Below, one piece after another: positions 1 to 5,224 of a DNA stretch of 12,708 nt. Origin of the DNA: Bacteroidales bacterium (GTDB lineage: Bacteria > Bacteroidota > Bacteroidia > Bacteroidales > NBLH01); the NCBI GenBank assembly GCA_021647685.1, contig JAKIUH010000080.1:1-12708 (forward strand), read 5' to 3'. Positions within the stretch are counted from its first letter, which is position 1; every line of letters begins with the position of its first letter. The position numbers were made by a program, and so were the translations under genes. The notes below the pieces were generated by a model. The model worked only from the letters and a program-made list of their open reading frames with translations. It did not search any database and was not told the DNA's origin.

Positions 1-793
1 GCGTGGTACTGCTAATGCCTTCTTCTTTGGCTACAAAAAGCACTTTCATATTATGAGCACTTGCCAAATAGTGTGCAAGCTGCACGCTTATTGTGCTTTT
101 GCCGCTGCCTGCTTTGCCGTAAAACATTATGTGAAAAGGTACAGAGGGATGACCTATGAGTTTTTCCCAATCGCCTGTAAAAGGCAGGGTTTTAAAAGTC
201 ATGTTTTTTAGTTCCATAGACGAAACCGCACCAAAACCCGATAAATCTTGTTTTTTTGCGGGTTTTGATAATTTAAAATATTCTCTTATCTTTGCATCAT
301 AATCCTGATGTTTACTGTCGGAGGCAATTAAAGCCTCGGGTAAATGTTTCAGGATTTTATTTTTTTTGCTGTATCGTAATAATCCTTTTTCTATGTAATA
401 CCATAATTGCTTAACATCTCTACCCCCAAGACTCTTTATTTTGTTTATTACATAATTTTTATACTTATCTTTCGATAAAACAACGCTTAAAATTCCCTCG
501 TTTTTAACAAAACCACCAACCACTAATATTTTTGTGTTTTTATCTGTTTTAGAATCAAAAATCATTACCGGATTTGCAATTTTTTCAGGTAAATCTTTCA
601 GTAATCGAATATCAAACTTATGTTTTTTGATTTTTTGAGTTAAAACCCTTTTAGTTAATCTTATTGGAAAATCTTCAAGCCCTGTGTTTAATAATATTTT
701 GCTTGGTAAGCCTAAATCAAAATCAGTTCCTTTATGAGTTCCCTTGATATATTTAACAAGCTGCTTGTTAAACTCTGCATTTATATTGCTCAC
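1..793 (-). CDS. MuF-C/BECR-like domain fused to RecA-type P-loop ATPase (3' end cut off)
   Basis: Read on the minus strand from a GTG start at 793, the frame stays open for 264 codons to the window edge, so the C-terminus is missing. Residues about 24-146 resemble the C-terminal domain of phage MuF/polyvalent proteins (BECR nuclease-like superfamily). Landmarks are FDLGLPSKIL, LPEKIANPVMIFDS (68-81) and WYYIEKGLLRY (131-141). A linker leads to a P-loop ATPase: HIMFYGKAGSGKST (221-234) is a Walker A motif, and VLFVAKEEG (251-259) matches the second strand of RecA/RadA/DnaB-like folds. In known polyvalent proteins of phages and conjugative elements, such domains are thought to be delivered with DNA or to act in conflict with the host; the role here is inference. 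It follows the 130-aa gene by 7 bp, suggesting one operon. No ATG exists in frame at the 5' end and no clear ribosome site is visible. The ATPase call is solid; the BECR assignment rests on remembered family pattern. Confidence 0.75.
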   Translation of the reverse strand, partial: MSNINAEFNKQLVKYIKGTHKGTDFDLGLPSKILLNTGLEDFPIRLTKRVLTQKIKKHKFDIRLLKDLPEKIANPVMIFDSKTDKNTKILVVGGFVKNEGILSVVLSKDKYKNYVINKIKSLGGRDVKQLWYYIEKGLLRYSKKNKILKHLPEALIASDSKHQDYDAKIREYFKLSKPAKKQDLSGFGAVSSMELKNMTFKTLPFTGDWEKLIGHPSVPFHIMFYGKAGSGKSTISVQLAHYLASAHNMKVLFVAKEEGISSTT

Positions 794-800
794 TTGGTTC

Positions 801-1193
801 TTACTGTTTTTTTTGGCTTTTTTTTTCGGTCCCGCTTAATGCTTTGCCTTTGATTTTTTCTTTTTCGGCTTTGCAGCTTACTACCACGCTTGCGCTGGCT
901 TGCTTTAGCAAGGTGATAAACATTGCCGGGGCTTTTACCGTGATTTTTTCTTTGCTCAGGTTTCCGTTTACGGCGTTTACGATACTGTCTTGCATTCGCC
1001 TGATTAGCTCAATATAAGGTGTTGGGCTTTTCTTTTTGCCGGCTGCAAATTTTGTTTGGATAAATAGAATCAAATCGCGCAACTTTTGTTGTTTTACAGG
1101 GCGATTTACTAATTGTAAAAATCTGCGTATCGCATATAACCAATCGGGGGTTTGTTTTAAATGTTTTACTTCTTTTTTCATTTTTTCTGTCAT
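801..1193 (-). CDS. Hypothetical basic protein of a mobile element, 130 aa
   Basis: I do not recognise this protein. It is basic, mostly alpha-helical in character and probably cytoplasmic, with no signal peptide or membrane segment. Residues 1-70 (KHLKQTPDWLYAIRRFLQLV, then PTPYIELIRRMQDSI) look like a compact helical domain. The last 25 residues are a Lys/Glu/Ser-rich low-complexity tail encoded by A9 and A8 runs. The start is well supported because its ATG overlaps the upstream stop as TAATG, implying translational coupling. The following ATPase gene begins 7 bp after its stop in the +1 frame. The middle of the gene is less AT-rich than the rest of the window, consistent with foreign origin. 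Position in the cluster suggests a phage or conjugative-element accessory protein; no function can be assigned. Confidence 0.7.
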   Translation of the reverse strand: MTEKMKKEVKHLKQTPDWLYAIRRFLQLVNRPVKQQKLRDLILFIQTKFAAGKKKSPTPYIELIRRMQDSIVNAVNGNLSKEKITVKAPAMFITLLKQASASVVVSCKAEKEKIKGKALSGTEKKSQKKQ

Positions 1194-1411
1194 TAAAAAA
1201 TTAATACGGATTCTAAGGTTTTAATATTTATTTCAACGGCTTGCCTTTTGGCTTCCGCCACTCTTATATCGCTTTCGATATTGAGCAAAAGCAAATCGTC
1301 ATCAATATTTTTAAGTTTCCGGTATTCGGATTTAAGATTACCAATTAGGTGTTCTAACACTGTTAATTGCTCTCTTTGCTGTTTTAATATTTTTATGATT
1401 TGTTCTTTCAT
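1193..1411 (-). CDS. Small coiled-coil protein, 72 aa
   Basis: This short protein of unknown function is almost entirely predicted coiled coil. It has heptad-like spacing of I/L residues from residue 3 to about 40 (IIKILKQQREQL, LIGNLKSEYRKL), an acidic break (IDDDLL), and a second helix (IRVAEAKRQAVEINIKTLESV). There is no signal peptide or membrane span. Its stop overlaps the start of the 130-aa gene (TAATG), so the two are coupled. It begins 27 bp after the truncated hydrolase gene. Small coiled-coil proteins beside a cell-wall hydrolase are common in phage lysis or tail regions, but that link is only positional. Confidence 0.6.
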   Translation of the reverse strand: MKEQIIKILKQQREQLTVLEHLIGNLKSEYRKLKNIDDDLLLLNIESDIRVAEAKRQAVEINIKTLESVLIF

Positions 1412-1438
1412 GGTTTCTGTTTTTTATACAGTTCACGG

Positions 1439-1720
1439 TTATGGAATTATAAAACCGCGTAAATACAAATCTTTGCTAATATTATTATAATCGGTATAAT
1501 GCTTTAATTTAACCGAATTACTTACATTTCCTTCAATAAAATAATGTTTACCGGCAATATGCCCGGCGTAAATGCCTGCATGTCCTTTTGCCAGATTGCT
1601 GCGTCTGCGCCAAATTACAATACTCCCAACTTTGGGTTTATTACTCACTTTAAAAAGCCCTGAGGTATCGTTTAAGAAATTCAGAACAACTGACCTAATG
1701 GGATTTAAGATGAGCCCCAA
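1439..1720 (-). pseudogene. 5'-truncated NlpC/P60- or CHAP-like cell-wall hydrolase
   Basis: The frame encodes the C-terminal part of a peptidoglycan-hydrolase domain like that of small phage/prophage hydrolases. PKVGSIVIWRRR (29-40) is the typical strand before the catalytic His. KGHAGIYAG (45-53) carries the likely His (H47), and FIEGNVSNSV (61-70) resembles the GGNxSNxV segment that follows. The N-terminal part with the catalytic Cys is absent, so an active enzyme is not expected. The first 14 codons, opening at a TTG near 1720, are not hydrolase sequence: they are the translated repeat copy at 1680-1718. Hydrolase homology starts at about residue 15, exactly where the repeat ends, so the 5' end was probably lost through insertion or recombination at that repeat. 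In-frame codons upstream of the TTG reach a stop without an ATG. Confidence 0.65.
1680..1718 (+). repeat. Repeat family copy A
   Basis: This copy begins TTCAGAACAACTGACC and continues ATGGGATTTAAGATGA. Its first 23 bases (1680-1702) match the reverse complement of 2314-2336 at 22 positions. The segment 1698-1713 matches the reverse complement of 2087-2102 at all 16 positions. It behaves as one end of an inverted-repeat pair and interrupts the hydrolase gene. I could not assign it to a named IS family. Confidence 0.75.
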
Positions 1721-1733
1721 ATTTTCATAAAAA

Positions 1734-1951
1734 CACCTATATGCTTATTAGGCTGAAAGCCTTTGTTAACTTAACCCAATGGCAACGCCTTGGGTGAAAT
1801 CAACTCTTAAAGTAGTCCGAGCCCTGAAAGGGTGAATTAAATTGCACTTACAGTGCGCACACATTTCAAATTTCTCACTTTTTACCCAAGGCGCTGCCAT
1901 TGGGCTAGAATAAATAAGGCTTTCAGCCTGTTAAAATTAAGCATAAGTGCT
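1734..1951. repeat. Large imperfect palindrome of REP/BIME-like hairpins
   Basis: The left arm (about 1734-1799) and right arm (about 1882-1951) are imperfect reverse complements. Each arm also contains its own hairpins. AGGCT-gaa-AGCCT (1750-1762) and AGGCT-ttc-AGCCT (1917-1929) are mates, as are the CCCAA..TTGGG units at 1775-1794 and 1885-1904. The centre holds two more hairpins, CCCT-gaa-AGGG (1822-1832) and GCACT-tac-AGTGC (1844-1856). All six have three-base loops. Elements with 'AGGCTGAAAGCCT' and 'CCCAATGGC..GCCTTGGG' are familiar as dispersed repeats in Bacteroidota. They resemble REP elements mobilised by Y1 (TnpA-REP) transposases, none of which is encoded here. No coding frame is supported. 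Confidence 0.8.
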
Positions 1952-1994
1952 TTTAAATAAGTCATTAAATTGGATTAAAAACCGTTTGGTGTCA

Positions 1995-2015
1995 GGGAAT
2001 CATAGATATGAGTCC
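1995..2015 (+). repeat. Degenerate repeat family copy D
   Basis: The segments GGGAAT (1995-2000) and AGATATGAGTCC (2004-2015) match the inner part of copy C read on the opposite strand (GGGAAT then AGAAATGAGTCC), with one mismatch and a three-base insertion. The outer TTCAGAACAACTG half is not recognisable. It may be the remnant left end of a second element whose right end is copy B or C. Confidence 0.45.
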
Positions 2016-2083
2016 TTATTTGGCATTGTAAATAAGTTAAATAAAAAGTATTTTGTCAATGTGTGTACTAAGCTCTTGTGATG

Positions 2084-2120
2084 GGGTCATCTTAAATCCC
2101 ATAGAGGCAATTGTTCTGAA
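2084..2120 (-). repeat. Repeat family copy B
   Basis: Read on the minus strand this is TTCAGAACAATTGCC followed by ATGGGATTTAAGATGA. It agrees with copy A over about 33 bases, including a 16/16 core at 2087-2102. It is inverted relative to A, so A and B could bound a 441-bp unit (1680-2120) containing the large palindrome. Confidence 0.7.
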
Positions 2121-2131
2121 GTTTGGTTTTG

Positions 2132-2287
2132 AGGCTCGTAGAGCCTGCATAAGGATAATCAATAAATTAAAATTCTACTATTGCACCTCGTATGAGGTGC
2201 AATGAATTATACCGAATAGCTGTTTTTATCGCTATTTCACATCGATGATGTGATTATAAAATTTATGCAGATTTTTACTTCGTAAAA
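2132..2287. other. Multi-hairpin unit, cloverleaf-like
   Basis: Five hairpins follow one another: AGGCTC-gta-GAGCCT (2132-2146); a perfect 9-bp stem with GTAT loop (2181-2202, TTGCACCTC/GAGGTGCAA); AATAGC/GCTATT (2215-2236); TCACATC-gat-GATGTGA (2237-2253); and TTTTAC-ttc-GTAAAA (2273-2287). In addition CTGCATAA (2145-2152) pairs with TTATGCAG (2263-2270), and ATAATCA (2154-2160) pairs with TGATTAT (2251-2257). The middle hairpins would then be closed by an outer stem as in a cloverleaf, although 2251-2253 are shared by two alternative stems. No open frame explains it. It could be a structured RNA or a single-stranded-DNA transposition substrate; I cannot tell which. Confidence 0.6.
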
Positions 2288-2298
2288 TTTACTTTTCC

Positions 2299-2336
2299 GG
2301 ACTCATTTCTATTCCCATTGGGTCAGTTGTTCTGAA
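2299..2336 (-). repeat. Repeat family copy C
   Basis: Read on the minus strand this starts TTCAGAACAACTGACC and then CAATGGGAATAG, ending in ATGAGTCC. It matches copy A at 22 of the first 23 positions in opposite orientation. A and C therefore bound a 657-bp unit (1680-2336). The asd stop codon lies 62 bp beyond it. The stretch 2337-2398 shows nothing further. Confidence 0.75.
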
Positions 2337-2398
2337 ATTGCAATCTCACCCTTTTACATCAAAACTCTCAGATGCAATTAAATCATAAATGATTCGGA

Positions 2399-3388
2399 TT
2401 AAACAAGCTCTTTATCTATTAAATACTCAGCTATTTGTACAGCATTGGTTGCAGCTCCTTTGCGCAAGTTATCGGCAACAATCCATAAATTTAAACTGTT
2501 TGGATTTGAATAGTCTCTACGAATTCGTCCCACAAAAACTTCGTCTTTATTTTTAGCGCTAATCGGCATGGGGTAAACATTATGGTCAATATCATCTTGA
2601 ACAACCACCCCCGGTGTTTCGGAAAGTAATTTACGAAGATCCTGCAAATCAAAATCCTGCTCAAACTCTAAATTAACCGCTTCGGAATGCCCGCCAACAA
2701 CAGGTACACGCACAGCAGTTGCTGTTAAGCGAATATTTTCGTCTGAAAGAATTTTACGCGTTTCATTTACCAGTTTCATTTCTTCTTTGGTATATCCGTT
2801 TTCGGTGAAAACATCGCAATGGGGTAAGCAATTCATATCAATTGGATACGGATAAGCTTTTTCTCCTTCTTTTCCTAAACGCTCGTTGTCTAATTGCCGT
2901 ACTGCTTTTACTCCGGTTCCGGTAATTGATTGGTAAGTTGAAACAACAACACGTTTTATCCCATATTGCTTATGCAAAGGTGCTAAAACCATTAACATCT
3001 GAATGGTTGAACAGTTTGGATTAGCTATAATTTTATCTTCTTTTGTTAATAAATTTGCATTTATTTCGGGAACAATCAACTTTTTGCTTTTGTCCATGCG
3101 CCAAGCCGAAGAATTATCAACAACAGTAGTACCTGCTTCCGCAAATTTTGGAGCCCATTCAAGCGAAGTATCACCACCTGCAGAAAACAGAGCGATATCC
3201 GGTTTTTTGCTTACCGCTTCTTGCAAAGAAACTACTTTGTACTTTTTATTTTTAAAACTAATTTCTTTACCTACTGATTTCAACGAAGCAACAGGTATTA
3301 ATTCTCCAACAGGAAAATTTCTTTCTTCTAAAACTTGTAACATTACTGCGCCAACCATTCCGGTAGCACCTACCACTGCAATCTTCAT
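2399..3388 (-). CDS. asd: Aspartate-semialdehyde dehydrogenase
   Basis: This enzyme reduces L-aspartyl-4-phosphate to aspartate-4-semialdehyde with NADPH in the cytoplasm. That is the branch point to diaminopimelate/lysine, threonine and methionine. The 329-residue length is normal. The N-terminal Rossmann motif is KIAVVGATGMVG (2-13). The catalytic Cys is C126 in ANPNCSTIQM, the acid-base His is H234 in VGGHSEAVN, and TYQSITGTG (151-159) is the conserved substrate-loop region. The start chosen is the ATG at 3388. The frame stays open 18 codons further, but that extension is hydrophobic, lies outside the family domain and would overlap the best promoter. A TAnnTTTG box sits about 27 bp upstream of the start. 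It is preceded by the Nfu gene on the same strand after a 181-bp gap and is probably transcribed separately. Confidence 0.97.
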   Translation of the reverse strand: MKIAVVGATGMVGAVMLQVLEERNFPVGELIPVASLKSVGKEISFKNKKYKVVSLQEAVSKKPDIALFSAGGDTSLEWAPKFAEAGTTVVDNSSAWRMDKSKKLIVPEINANLLTKEDKIIANPNCSTIQMLMVLAPLHKQYGIKRVVVSTYQSITGTGVKAVRQLDNERLGKEGEKAYPYPIDMNCLPHCDVFTENGYTKEEMKLVNETRKILSDENIRLTATAVRVPVVGGHSEAVNLEFEQDFDLQDLRKLLSETPGVVVQDDIDHNVYPMPISAKNKDEVFVGRIRRDYSNPNSLNLWIVADNLRKGAATNAVQIAEYLIDKELV

Positions 3389-3414
3389 AATAAAATAATT
3401 TAGAAAACAGCGGA

Positions 3415-3443
3415 CAAAATTACAATATTCTAATAAAAACAAA
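3415..3443 (-). promoter_or_regulatory. Candidate Bacteroidota promoter for asd
   Basis: On the minus strand, TAATTTTG (3422-3415) matches the -7 consensus TAnnTTTG exactly. TTTG (3443-3440) can serve as the -33 element, with a 17-base spacer (19-21 is more usual). Transcription would begin near 3408, giving a leader of about 20 bases before the asd ATG at 3388. Confidence 0.5.
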
Positions 3444-3450
3444 GGAAAAT

Positions 3451-3479
3451 ATCAAAATAAAAGTAAAATTTATTTTGAT
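3451..3479. promoter_or_regulatory. Perfect 10-bp inverted repeat between the Nfu gene and asd
   Basis: ATCAAAATAA (3451-3460) and TTATTTTGAT (3470-3479) are exact reverse complements around a 9-base AT spacer. The repeat lies about 90 bp after the Nfu stop and just upstream of the candidate asd -33 element. It could be an operator for asd or a weak AT-rich terminator for the Nfu transcript. The rest of 3389-3569 shows nothing else. Confidence 0.4.
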
Positions 3480-3569
3480 TTTAAATAAGTACTTTCAAAT
3501 TATCAAATTTCACAAGCTGATAATGCATGTGATTTTCAATACAAATATCGCGAAAAAAAAGTAAAAATT

Positions 3570-3833
3570 TTACTGTGGGAGTTCGCCATCAATGGCAATA
3601 ACTTTTTTAATCTCAGGGGCAGCACTCTGTATTGCTTTTTCAACACCAAGTTTCAGGGTTTGAAAACTCATCGGGCAAGCATAACAAGCTCCCAACAACC
3701 TTACTTTAACCACATTATCATCAGTCAATTCTACAAATGTAATGTCTCCCCCATCCGTTTGCAAATAAGGGCGCACACTGTCAATAGCCTGATAAATTCG
3801 CTCTTTCAAATTGTTGTTGGCTTTTTCTTCCAT
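3570..3833 (-). CDS. NifU C-terminal-domain Fe-S cluster protein (Nfu type)
   Basis: This is a stand-alone Nfu domain of 87 residues, the usual size for the single-domain form. Nfu proteins hold a labile 4Fe-4S cluster at a dimer interface and pass it to apo-enzymes in the cytoplasm. The diagnostic motif is GACYACPMS, with the CxxC pair C50 and C53. It is preceded by the conserved segment VRPYLQTDGGDITFVEL (20-36). The ATG at 3833 places the first helix correctly. It lies 74 bp downstream of mrp on the same strand, and Mrp/ApbC proteins also act in Fe-S cluster trafficking, so the pairing is functionally sensible. The intervening hairpin ends only about 9 bases from the start codon, so expression may be attenuated relative to mrp. 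Confidence 0.93.
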   Translation of the reverse strand: MEEKANNNLKERIYQAIDSVRPYLQTDGGDITFVELTDDNVVKVRLLGACYACPMSFQTLKLGVEKAIQSAAPEIKKVIAIDGELPQ

Positions 3834-3841
3834 ATTTTTTT

Positions 3842-3892
3842 AAAAAGCGTTTGGCCGATATTTTACGTTTCCGTACAATATCTCGCCAAACG
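3842..3892 (-). terminator. Terminator- or attenuator-like hairpin between mrp and the Nfu gene
   Basis: On the minus strand, CGTTTGGC (3892-3885) pairs with GCCAAACG (3855-3848), and GATATT further in pairs with AATATC after a small bulge. A loop of about 14 bases is left. The stem is followed by TTTTT (3846-3842), as in an intrinsic terminator. It begins 16 bases after the mrp stop. The Nfu ATG is at 3833, so the structure also forms its 5' leader. Confidence 0.65.
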
Positions 3893-3907
3893 TATTAGTA
3901 TTACTTA

Positions 3908-5038
3908 TTAATTAGTTGCACAACCGGCATTTGGATCAATCTCAACTTTTGCAGTTGGTGCAAGCGTTTTGTTTCTTTCTTCCACTTTTTCTGCAACATT
4001 TTCAGCCAAATCTAAAAATGCTTTACCCAGCGGAGTATCTTCCAATGCAGAAGGAGTGCCAATATCACCACTTTCACGTATAGACTGTACCAAAGGAATT
4101 TGTCCCAGAAGCGGAATATTTTTTTCTTCTGCCAATTTTTTCACACCCTCTTTGCCAAAAATATAATATTTATTCTCGGGTAATTCAGCAGGAGTAAACC
4201 ATGCCATATTTTCAATTAAGCCGATAACAGGAACTTCAATTTTGTCGGCTTGAAACATACCGATACCTCTTCGCGCATCGGCTAATGCAACCTCTTGAGG
4301 AGTACTGACAATAATGGCTGCAGTAACAGGAACAGTTTGTACCATCGTTAAATGGATATCACTGGTTCCGGGAGGAAGGTCGATTAATAAATAATCTAAC
4401 TCACCCCATAATCCATCATTAATTAATTGCTTTAAAGCTCCGGTTGCCATAGCTCCACGCCAAATTAATGCATCATCGGGTTTAATAAAAAAACCAATGG
4501 ATAACATTTTTACACCAAATTTTTCTACAGGAAGAATACGGTCTTTACCGGCTACTTTTTTTATCCCGGGTACTGTTTTTTCAACTCCAAACATCTTAGG
4601 TAGTGAAGGTCCATAAATATCGGCATCCAATATACCAACACGCATTCCTAATTTGGCTAATGAAATGGCTAGGTTTACCGATACGGTAGATTTGCCTACT
4701 CCGCCTTTTCCGGATGCTATGGCAATAATATTTTTTACTCCTTGTAAGGTGTTCTGATGTTCTACGGTTTTATCCACACGTCCAACAGTAACTTTTGCGT
4801 TAACCGTAGCTTTTACTTCAACATCCTCCCCAAACGCATCTTGAATAGCTTTTTTACAAGCTTTTTCTATTGATTTTTTAAAAGGGCTGTTAAAAGAAGG
4901 TAAAAAAACCGAAAAGCTGATTGATTTTCCTTCAATTTTAATGGCTTCTACCATCTTTAAAGATACAATATCCTGATTTTTTTCAGGGTATTGTACTTTT
5001 TTTAATGCATCGAGCACCTGATTTATAGAAATCTCCAT
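3908..5038 (-). CDS. mrp: Mrp/ApbC-type Fe-S cluster carrier ATPase, CxxC lacking
   Basis: This is a cytoplasmic P-loop ATPase of the Mrp/NBP35 family that loads or transfers Fe-S clusters. Residues 1 to about 85 are a MIP18 (DUF59) domain, as in many bacterial Mrp proteins. The ATPase follows with the deviant Walker A SGKGGVGKST (109-118), DADIYGPSLPKMFG (138-151) as switch I, and DLPPGTSDIHL (220-230). The length of 376 residues is typical. The segment that normally carries the CxxC cluster ligands reads ENMAWFTPAELPEN (277-290) and has no cysteine. The only cysteines in the protein are C61 and C373 near the C-terminus (NAGCATN). As I recall, Bacteroides Mrp proteins share this variation, so it is probably a lineage trait and not damage. 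The gene is divergent from pgeF and followed by a terminator-like hairpin and the Nfu gene. Confidence 0.95.
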   Translation of the reverse strand: MEISINQVLDALKKVQYPEKNQDIVSLKMVEAIKIEGKSISFSVFLPSFNSPFKKSIEKACKKAIQDAFGEDVEVKATVNAKVTVGRVDKTVEHQNTLQGVKNIIAIASGKGGVGKSTVSVNLAISLAKLGMRVGILDADIYGPSLPKMFGVEKTVPGIKKVAGKDRILPVEKFGVKMLSIGFFIKPDDALIWRGAMATGALKQLINDGLWGELDYLLIDLPPGTSDIHLTMVQTVPVTAAIIVSTPQEVALADARRGIGMFQADKIEVPVIGLIENMAWFTPAELPENKYYIFGKEGVKKLAEEKNIPLLGQIPLVQSIRESGDIGTPSALEDTPLGKAFLDLAENVAEKVEERNKTLAPTAKVEIDPNAGCATN

Positions 5039-5224
5039 ATCTGTATTGTTTTTTTGAATAAAATAATTTATCCGGTAACAATTTAATAATAATCAATTGA
5101 AACCCAACTTGCTTATTTTTATTTAATTTAAATTAAAATACAAAGATGAAGTTTTTTTTTATATTCGACAAATTTTATGTACGTAGTTCAACAAGTTGTA
5201 ATGAAAAAAAATACATTTTATACG

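Noticed and set aside
899..912. Hairpin CTTGC/GCAAG on the strand opposite the 130-aa gene.
   Set aside because: It is short, lies inside a coding region and has no T-run, so it is probably chance.
1750..1930. A CRISPR-like array suggested by repeated hairpins.
   Set aside because: The repeats are inverted rather than direct, are not evenly spaced and have no unique spacers of constant length. No cas genes are present.
2132..2287. A tRNA gene suggested by the cloverleaf-like fold.
   Set aside because: The arms do not match tRNA geometry: there is no 7-bp acceptor with conserved T-loop GTTCGA-like sequence and no anticodon arm of proper spacing.
3003..3398. A 131-codon plus-strand frame inside asd.
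   Set aside because: It lies wholly opposite the conserved asd coding sequence and is a frame shadow.
3389..3442. An 18-codon N-terminal extension of asd starting at 3442.
   Set aside because: The extension is hydrophobic and precedes the universally first Rossmann strand (MKIAVVGATG). It also overlaps the best promoter match, so the ATG at 3388 is preferred.
5177..5224. An upstream ATG giving pgeF 16 extra residues.
   Set aside because: The added residues do not resemble the family, and the start at 5225 gives the normal length. Not excluded outright.
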